Notes under the pieces: model-generated
Told to the model about the DNA's origin: nothing
What the model saw: only the letters and a program-made list of their open reading frames with translations
Databases searched by the model: none
In this document: piece after piece, positions 6,914 through 11,499 of the stretch
Layout: the number at the start of each line of letters is the position of its first letter
Position numbering within the stretch: position 1 is the stretch's first letter
Assembly (NCBI GenBank): GCA_900556195.1
Contig: USOJ01000012.1
Coordinates: 1 to 11,499 of the forward strand
Length of the DNA stretch: 11,499 nucleotides
Reading direction: 5' to 3'
Origin: an uncultured Eubacteriales bacterium
GTDB taxonomy: Bacteria; Bacillota; Clostridia; Christensenellales; Borkfalkiaceae
Translations under genes and position numbers: made by a program

Positions 6914-7107
6914 AACCGCTCGATTACGTCCTGATAGCGGTAGTAGCCGTAATAATCGGGCTGTCGTTGTTTTTCACGATAAGGAACGCGAAACGCGGCA
7001 AAAACTGCGGCGGATGCGGCGGTAATTGCGCCGATTGCCTTCGCTGTATAAAAACGGAAAAACGAGAAGCGGACGAACGGAAAGAAACCGAAAAACCGAA
7101 AAAATAA
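6910..7107 (+). CDS. FeoB-associated Cys-rich membrane protein (65 aa)
   Basis: A single N-terminal membrane helix (about residues 5-24) is followed by a basic RNAKRGK and a Cys cluster C33, C36, C40, C43, C46 (CGGCGGNCADCLRC), then a charged Lys/Glu tail. This is the plan of the small FeoB-associated Cys-rich proteins found behind feoB in Firmicutes, sometimes treated as FeoC-like; a role in metal or Fe-S sensing at FeoB is proposed but not proven. The ATG at 6910 overlaps the feoB stop (ATGA), with GGAAG (6896-6900) 9 nt upstream. The same frame stays open upstream inside feoB, but that longer reading is spurious because it crosses feoB and loses the family's N-terminus. Confidence 0.88.
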   Translation: MKPLDYVLIAVVAVIIGLSLFFTIRNAKRGKNCGGCGGNCADCLRCIKTEKREADERKETEKPKK

Positions 7108-7113
7108 TAAAAA

Positions 7114-7149
7114 CGGCGTTTAATCGCTAATAATAATTGACAAACGCCG
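7114..7149. other. Inverted repeat at the end of the feo operon, touching the next promoter
   Basis: CGGCGTTT (7114-7121) and AAACGCCG (7142-7149) form an 8-bp perfect stem with a 20-nt loop. No T-run follows, so it is a weak intrinsic terminator at best. Its right arm shares a base with the -35 (7137-7142) of the lipoprotein promoter and fills part of its spacer, so an operator role is possible. Confidence 0.4.
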
Positions 7150-7165
7150 CCATAAATGATAAAAT
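7137..7165 (+). promoter_or_regulatory. Sigma-A type promoter of the LRR lipoprotein gene
   Basis: TTGACA (7137-7142), a 17-nt spacer, then TAAAAT (7160-7165). The predicted start of transcription near 7172 leaves a leader of about 62 nt, which holds a small hairpin (TGCGT 7198-7202 with ACGCA 7208-7212) and a GGAG Shine-Dalgarno (7221-7224) 9 nt before the ATG. Confidence 0.8.
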
Positions 7166-7233
7166 CGTTAAGCATATAAATAAATATTGGGCGCGTATGC
7201 GTATAAAACGCAACCGCCGCGGAGTAAATTTTT

Positions 7234-8517
7234 ATGAAAAAACTACTCGGATTATTAACTTCCGCAGTCCTTGCGTTGACGTTCGCGTTTTCGCTTACGG
7301 CTTGTAAGGGCAAATCTTCGTCTTCGGGCGACGATTCGAAAGCCTATACGGCGACCTACGAACTCGACGAAGAAAACGATACCTATACCTTTACGGGTTT
7401 CACCGTCTCTCAGAAAGCCCTCGAACTCGCAGAGAAGAAAGATTTTGCCGCTTTGGCAGAACTCTTTAACGAAGACAAAGCCGACGGCGACGCGGACTTC
7501 ACCGCAGAAACCGTTAAAACTTTGACCGTAAAGAGCGAATACGAAGGCAAACCCGTAACGAAAATCGCGGGTCGCGCCGTAAGCGGTCTTACCTTCATCG
7601 AAAAAATCGTGGTTCCCGATTCCGTTACCGAAATCGCCGCTATGGCTTTCAGCAACCTTAAGGGGCTTAAAGAAATCACTCTTCCCTTCACCGGCAAGAG
7701 CGTAGACGGACTTTTAGCGGAAAGATCTTTCGGCTATATCTTCGACACCACGTCTGCGGACGGTCTTACCTCCTGCGCGCAGACTTATTACGAAAGCAAA
7801 GACGCTTCGACCACCTACTATATTCCGACCGCTCTTAAAACCGTAACGATAACGGGTAATAACGTTCCCGCGACGAACTCGACGAAGTGGGTTAAAACCG
7901 TAACGATCGACGGCGAAACGAAACAGGTAGAAGCCGAAGAGGGCGAAGAAGGCGCGTATCAGATAACCGTAGCGGGCGACGACGGAAAATTATCCGTTCC
8001 CGCGTACGCTTTCCATAGTTGTACCACTATCGAAACCTTGAACCTTACCGGCAACGTCGAAAAACTCGAAGCCTATACGCTTTACGGTTGTTCGGGGCTT
8101 AAAAATGCAAACCTTACGTCCGTAAACGAAGTCGCGGCGCACGCTTTCGAAAATTGCACTTCTCTTACTGCGGTTAATTTCGGCGGCGACGACGCGGACG
8201 ACCTCGTGGCAGACTTCGCAGGTCTTACGAAAATCGGCGAATCGGCTTTCTCGGGTTGTACTTCTCTCGGTAAAAAGAGCGAGATTGCGGAACACCCCCT
8301 CAAATTGGCGACGGTAACCGAAATCGGCGAAAAAGCCTTCGAAGGTTGTACGGCTATGACGAAGGTAATCTTCAACGCGAACGCAAACGTTAAAAACTAC
8401 GCTTTCAGAAATTGTACGAACCTTAAAACTTTGGAAAACAAACCCGCGGACGAAAACCTCGGCAAAGACGTTTTCAAAGACACGAAATACCAGAACGATC
8501 TCGATAAAACCGTATAA
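7234..8517 (+). CDS. Secreted lipoprotein with BspA-type (LRR_5) leucine-rich repeats (427 aa)
   Basis: Residues 1-23 are a lipoprotein signal peptide (MKK, hydrophobic core, then SLTAC) with C24 as the lipidation site, followed by a Ser-rich tether (28-35). Residues about 95-152 carry a first LRR_5 block (VPDSVTEIAAMAFSNLKGLKEITLP). An insert with YYIPTALKTVTITG (195-208), often seen in this family, and an acidic stretch (231-240) follow. A second block (about 255-400) repeats AFxxCTxLxxVxF units: AYAFHSCTTIETLNL, AHAFENCTSL, ESAFSGCTSL, EKAFEGCTAM, YAFRNCTNL. Such proteins sit on the outer face of the membrane and are linked to adhesion or protein and polysaccharide binding; the ligand cannot be read here. 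No cell-wall sorting signal is seen. It is monocistronic, with its own promoter and terminator. Confidence 0.88.
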   Translation: MKKLLGLLTSAVLALTFAFSLTACKGKSSSSGDDSKAYTATYELDEENDTYTFTGFTVSQKALELAEKKDFAALAELFNEDKADGDADFTAETVKTLTVKSEYEGKPVTKIAGRAVSGLTFIEKIVVPDSVTEIAAMAFSNLKGLKEITLPFTGKSVDGLLAERSFGYIFDTTSADGLTSCAQTYYESKDASTTYYIPTALKTVTITGNNVPATNSTKWVKTVTIDGETKQVEAEEGEEGAYQITVAGDDGKLSVPAYAFHSCTTIETLNLTGNVEKLEAYTLYGCSGLKNANLTSVNEVAAHAFENCTSLTAVNFGGDDADDLVADFAGLTKIGESAFSGCTSLGKKSEIAEHPLKLATVTEIGEKAFEGCTAMTKVIFNANANVKNYAFRNCTNLKTLENKPADENLGKDVFKDTKYQNDLDKTV

Positions 8518-8534
8518 AGAAATCGCTTGACGGA

Positions 8535-8572
8535 CGGCGGAAGAGTTTTGATAAACTCTTTCGCCGTTTTTT
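8535..8572 (+). terminator. Strong intrinsic terminator of the lipoprotein gene
   Basis: A 14-bp stem (8535-8548 with 8553-8566, one G-T pair) closes a 4-nt loop and is followed by six T (8567-8572), 17 nt after the stop codon. Confidence 0.92.
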
Positions 8573-8797
8573 CGTACGACGAATTGAACGCCCACGCAAT
8601 AAAATATAGAAAAAACAAACTAAAAAGATTGAAATACGCTTTTCTTTTTTGAAGAAATAGTATATACTATTAGTCGTGAGAAGTTGGCAAAATAGTCGGA
8701 TTCGTACGATTGCCGACGAATAAAATCACGCGTAAAAATTCGGGTTGCTTCCGTCAATCCGCAAATATAATAATATAAGGACAAAAGAGGTGCTTTT
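8573..8797. promoter_or_regulatory. pckA upstream region with palindromes; promoter not clear
   Basis: This 225-nt AT-rich stretch holds no gene. It contains a perfect 16-bp palindrome AATAGTATATACTATT (8656-8671), which includes a TATACT that could be a -10; a second copy of the 8-bp palindrome TCGTACGA (8702-8709; the first is at 8572-8579, overlapping the terminator end); a stem GTCGG/CCGAC (8695-8699 with 8713-8717); and a stem CGGGTTG/CAATCCG (8741-8747 with 8755-8761, one G-T pair). TATAAT at 8766-8771 has only a poor TTGCTT 15 nt upstream. The Shine-Dalgarno AGAGGTG (8786-8792) lies 5 nt before the pckA ATG. I recognise no known riboswitch. Confidence 0.5.
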
Positions 8798-10405
8798 ATG
8801 AAAAAAATCGATTTAAGCAAGTACGGCATCACGGGCGTTAAAGAAGTAGTTTACAATCCTTCTTACGAACTTCTTTTCAAAGAAGAAACCGATCCTTCCC
8901 TTACCGGTTACGAAAAAGGTCAGGTAAGCGAACTCGGCGCGGTAAACGTTATGACGGGTATTTATACCGGTCGTTCGCCCAAAGATAAATTTATCGTAGT
9001 AGACGACAACTCCAAAGACACCATTTGGTGGACGTCCGACGCGTACAAGAACGACAACCACCCCGCCTCGAAAGAAGCGTGGGACGCCGTTAAATCTCTC
9101 GCGGTAAAAGAACTTTCGAACAAGCGTTTGTTCGTGGTAGACGCTTTCTGCGGCGCGAACAAAGACACTCGTATGGCTATACGTTTCATCGTCGAAGTCG
9201 CCTGGCAGGCTCACTTCGTAACCAACATGTTCATTAAGCCGACGAAAGAAGAACTCGAAAACTTCGAACCCGATTTCGTAGTTTACAACGCGTCCAAAGC
9301 AAAGGTGGAAAACTACAAGGAACTCGGTCTTAACAGCGAAACCGCGGTTATGTTCAACATTACCAGCCGCGAACAAGTTATCGTAAACACCTGGTACGGC
9401 GGCGAAATGAAGAAAGGTATGTTCTCAATGATGAACTATTACCTTCCTCTTAAAGGCATCGCTTCGATGCACTGCTCCGCCAACACGGATATGGAAGGCA
9501 AGAACACCGCTATCTTCTTCGGTCTTTCCGGCACCGGTAAAACCACCCTTTCGACCGACCCCAAACGCCTTTTGATCGGCGACGACGAACACGGCTGGGA
9601 CGATAACGGCGTGTTTAACTTCGAAGGCGGCTGCTACGCCAAGGTTATCAACCTTGACAAAGACAGCGAACCCGACATTTACAATGCGATTAGGCGCGAC
9701 GCTCTTTTAGAAAACGTTACGCTCGATAAAAACGGCAAAATCGATTTCGCCGACAAGAGCGTAACCGAAAACACCCGCGTTTCTTATCCTATCGGCCACA
9801 TAAAGAACATCGTTCGCCCCGTTTCGGCTGCGCCCGCGGCAAAGGACGTAATCTTCCTTTCGGCAGACGCGTTCGGCGTGCTTCCTCCCGTTTCGATACT
9901 TACCCCCGAACAAACTCAATATTACTTCCTTTCGGGATTCACCGCTAAACTTGCGGGTACCGAACGCGGAATAACCGAACCCACCCCGACTTTCTCGGCT
10001 TGCTTCGGTCAGGCGTTCCTCGAACTTCACCCGACCAAATACGCCGAAGAACTCGTAAAGAAGATGCAAAAGAGCGGCGCGAAAGCGTACCTCGTCAACA
10101 CGGGTTGGAACGGCACGGGCAAACGTATTTCTATTAAAGACACGAGAGGCATTATCGACGCCATTTTGAGCGGCGACATCGAAAAAGCCCCCACGAAGAC
10201 TATCCCTCACTTCAACTTCGAAGTACCGACCGAACTTCCCGGAGTGGATTCCGCGATACTCGACCCCAGAGATACTTACGCCGACGTTTCCGTTTGGGAA
10301 AACAAAGCGAAAGACCTTGCTTCGAGATTCGTCAAGAACTTCGCGAAGTACGAAACCAACGAAGCGGGCAAGGCTCTCGTTTCGGCAGGTCCCGTAGCAG
10401 AATAA
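8798..10405 (+). CDS. pckA: Phosphoenolpyruvate carboxykinase, ATP type (535 aa)
   Basis: Cytosolic enzyme that interconverts oxaloacetate + ATP and PEP + CO2 + ADP; in fermenters it often runs toward oxaloacetate and gains ATP. The length matches the ATP-dependent family (about 540). Visible sites are TGRSPKDKF (57-65, substrate arginine R59), GGEMKKGMFSMMNY (201-214, metal-binding lysine), H225 in SMHCSAN, the P-loop GLSGTGKT (242-249), kinase-2 LIGDDEHGW (259-267), FNFEGGCYAK (273-282) and R327 in NTRVSYP. All expected catalytic residues appear intact. The ATG at 8798 has AGAGGTG at 5 nt. It stands alone between the palindrome-rich region and a strong terminator, so it is monocistronic. 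Confidence 0.98.
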   Translation: MKKIDLSKYGITGVKEVVYNPSYELLFKEETDPSLTGYEKGQVSELGAVNVMTGIYTGRSPKDKFIVVDDNSKDTIWWTSDAYKNDNHPASKEAWDAVKSLAVKELSNKRLFVVDAFCGANKDTRMAIRFIVEVAWQAHFVTNMFIKPTKEELENFEPDFVVYNASKAKVENYKELGLNSETAVMFNITSREQVIVNTWYGGEMKKGMFSMMNYYLPLKGIASMHCSANTDMEGKNTAIFFGLSGTGKTTLSTDPKRLLIGDDEHGWDDNGVFNFEGGCYAKVINLDKDSEPDIYNAIRRDALLENVTLDKNGKIDFADKSVTENTRVSYPIGHIKNIVRPVSAAPAAKDVIFLSADAFGVLPPVSILTPEQTQYYFLSGFTAKLAGTERGITEPTPTFSACFGQAFLELHPTKYAEELVKKMQKSGAKAYLVNTGWNGTGKRISIKDTRGIIDAILSGDIEKAPTKTIPHFNFEVPTELPGVDSAILDPRDTYADVSVWENKAKDLASRFVKNFAKYETNEAGKALVSAGPVAE

Positions 10406-10417
10406 TACCGTAAAATT

Positions 10418-10451
10418 AAAATGCCCGACGGAAATTCCGTCGGGCATTTTT
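10418..10451. terminator. Strong, probably bidirectional terminator between pckA and the AT-rich gene
   Basis: A perfect stem, core ATGCCCGACGGA (10421-10432) with TCCGTCGGGCAT (10436-10447), has a 3-nt loop. It is extended by A/T pairs and followed by TTTTT on the plus strand. On the minus strand the stem is followed by TTTTAATTTTA, so it can also end the convergent gene, whose stop lies at 10474. Confidence 0.92.
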
Positions 10452-10473
10452 CTTATTCAACATGACCAAAAAA

Positions 10474-11358
10474 TCAAATTTTATTTCTTACTTGCCTTTT
10501 TGATTCTAAAAACGTTATATCCATACGCCATTTCGAAACCGCTTCAGCCATATTTTTTCTTTGTCCGTTGTAATGTATTTGCCATCCTAAAAAACCAATT
10601 AACTTATCAATTGTATACAAATCACTTCTTATTACATTTTCTAAAATATTTTGTCTTCTCTTCGCCGAAAGGTTATCTGATGTATTTACGGTATATCCAC
10701 ACTCGTGCAAAAGAGATTCCTTTGATAAATCACCTGTATCACTACTACTTGTTTTCATATATTTTTCGTCTGGACATAATTTACAAACTACGATACCACT
10801 TCTTATTAAATTCATAAACTCCACGTGGGTTATGTAATAAATATTGTTTTTCTCGCAATACTCCATCAATTGATTTTTTTTAATTATTACACCGCCTGCT
10901 TCTACCCACAATTCCGTTTCAACTTGTTTTGTCGGAAAACCTTTCGGGTTTTTACCATCTTTGCTCGCAACAACAATATTCTTTTCAGATAAAATTATTT
11001 TGGCGGTGTCCGGTTTTGGGTCTGATTCCTGCGGTATTGGACATCTTTGCAACGAATTGATTATATTGTTTTTATACTTTAAGTTAAACATAAAACGTGC
11101 ATACAACGCATTTTTATTACGACCAAATATATAAATATCATAACCACTATAAGGTGCTTTTTGTACATACGCATTACAGTTTTCTTCTTTTGTATATCTA
11201 AACCCTATAATCGGATCGGCTTTATCAATATAATAAAAATACAATTGCGGATTGCGTGTGTTTTGAAAATTATAAATATCAATAAATAACTTTGCTAATT
11301 TACAATGCCGTTTGAAATACTCATTTATAGTCATTTCATTCTCTTTAGTTAGTTCCAT
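10474..11358 (-). CDS. AT-rich gene of unknown function, probably acquired by transfer (294 aa)
   Basis: I do not recognise the whole protein. No signal peptide or membrane helix is seen, so it is cytosolic. Residues 1-100 are rich in Tyr, Phe, Asn and Lys. A CKLC pair (192-195), with C220 and H218 in LLHECGY further on, could bind a metal. The C-terminal part (about 220-285: GYTVNTSDNLSAKRRQNIL, then IDKLIGFLGWQ and AVSKWRMDITFL) resembles a helical tail I recall from uncharacterised accessory and defence-linked proteins; this is unverified. Hand counts on three 60-nt lines give about 20-35% GC against about 50% in pckA. I chose the ATG at 11358, with GGGGGA 4 nt upstream, over a GTG at 11394, which lies next to the candidate -10 (11385-11390). 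It converges on pckA and has no partner gene in view. Confidence 0.75.
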   Translation of the reverse strand: MELTKENEMTINEYFKRHCKLAKLFIDIYNFQNTRNPQLYFYYIDKADPIIGFRYTKEENCNAYVQKAPYSGYDIYIFGRNKNALYARFMFNLKYKNNIINSLQRCPIPQESDPKPDTAKIILSEKNIVVASKDGKNPKGFPTKQVETELWVEAGGVIIKKNQLMEYCEKNNIYYITHVEFMNLIRSGIVVCKLCPDEKYMKTSSSDTGDLSKESLLHECGYTVNTSDNLSAKRRQNILENVIRSDLYTIDKLIGFLGWQIHYNGQRKNMAEAVSKWRMDITFLESKRQVRNKI

Positions 11359-11384
11359 TTTATCCCCCATATAACATTTGCACA

Positions 11385-11413
11385 AGTTTAACACAATTCG
11401 ATAAAAAATGCAA
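11385..11413 (-). promoter_or_regulatory. Candidate promoter of the AT-rich gene
   Basis: On the minus strand TTGCAT (11408-11413), 17 nt, then TAAACT (11385-11390). Both boxes are imperfect (3 and 4 of 6 matches), but the spacing is ideal, and a start of transcription near 11378 would fit the chosen ATG at 11358. Confidence 0.35.
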
Positions 11414-11449
11414 GCGTTATCATATTATGCATAAACCATCTGTTGTTAT

Positions 11450-11480
11450 GTCATCCTGAGCAAGCCTGCGAAGGATCTCC
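11450..11480 (+). repeat. Dispersed repeat of the GTCATCCTGAG...GAAGGATCTC type
   Basis: The stretch begins GTCATCCTGAGC and ends GCGAAGGATCTCC, with ATCCT (11453-11457) and AGGAT (11472-11476) as inverted arms. Short intergenic repeats of this kind occur in many bacterial genomes (from memory). It may continue past the window edge. It lies just upstream of the AT-rich gene, so it may mark an edge of inserted DNA. The rest of 11395-11499 holds no gene that I can support. Confidence 0.55.
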
Positions 11481-11499
11481 TGGAAAGGCAAAACCGTCG

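Noticed and set aside
8620..8832. Minus-strand open frame of 70 codons upstream of pckA
   Set aside because: It overlaps the pckA start, lacks a ribosome-binding site and resembles no family; AT-rich intergenic chance frame.
9707..10447. Minus-strand open frame of 246 codons opposite pckA
   Set aside because: It runs through the pckA terminator and lies opposite invariant PEPCK motifs; no motif or ribosome-binding site supports it.
10500..10817. Plus-strand open frame of 105 codons opposite the AT-rich gene
   Set aside because: It is antisense to the better supported minus-strand gene, with no Shine-Dalgarno and Tyr/Phe/Leu-rich low-complexity content.

Overview
The window looks like a chromosomal segment of an anaerobic, gut-type Clostridia bacterium (Firmicutes/Bacillota; Christensenellales-like is only a guess). 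The reasons are a clostridial-style feoA-feoB-Cys-rich operon, an ATP-type PEP carboxykinase, a lipoprotein with leucine-rich repeats of the BspA/LRR_5 kind, near-consensus sigma-A promoters, purine-rich Shine-Dalgarno sequences, and short dispersed repeats of the GTCATTGCGAG and GTCATCCTGAG kinds at the two ends. Most genes are near 50% GC. The last gene is clearly more AT-rich.

Layout. Positions 1-162 hold small hairpin repeats and no gene. On the minus strand, 163-4213 is a tightly packed three-gene unit, read right to left: a protein with DUF4116-type helical repeats, a VWA protein of the DUF2201 (predicted metallopeptidase-like) type, and a MoxR-type AAA+ ATPase. The first two overlap by 4 nt, and the Shine-Dalgarno of the third contains the stop codon of the second. 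Upstream of it, also on the minus strand, lies an 84-codon reading frame made of the first and last parts of the manganese exporter MntP with the middle missing.

Positions 4562-4691 form a compact divergent control region. Two strong promoters point away from each other, and their -35 boxes are the arms of a perfect inverted repeat. One drives the mini-mntP frame. The other drives feoA, apparently as a leaderless mRNA. On the plus strand follow feoA, feoB and a small FeoB-associated Cys-rich membrane protein, all joined by ATGA overlaps (ferrous iron uptake). Then come a secreted LRR lipoprotein with its own promoter and strong terminator, and pckA with a palindrome-rich upstream region and a strong, probably bidirectional terminator. 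On the minus strand at the right end is an AT-rich gene of unknown function, probably acquired by transfer, followed by another dispersed repeat.

How the genes work together. feoA, feoB and the Cys-rich protein form one iron-uptake unit. The mini-mntP next to it suggests that the divergent region once coordinated Fe2+ import with Mn2+ export. The MoxR and VWA proteins are expected to act as a chaperone-like ATPase and its metal-dependent adaptor, and the DUF4116-repeat protein is a candidate third partner or substrate receptor. PckA links oxaloacetate and PEP, and the lipoprotein is a surface protein. The most unusual items are the DUF4116-VWA-MoxR unit, the internally deleted mntP, the divergent promoter with leaderless feoA, and the AT-rich orphan gene.
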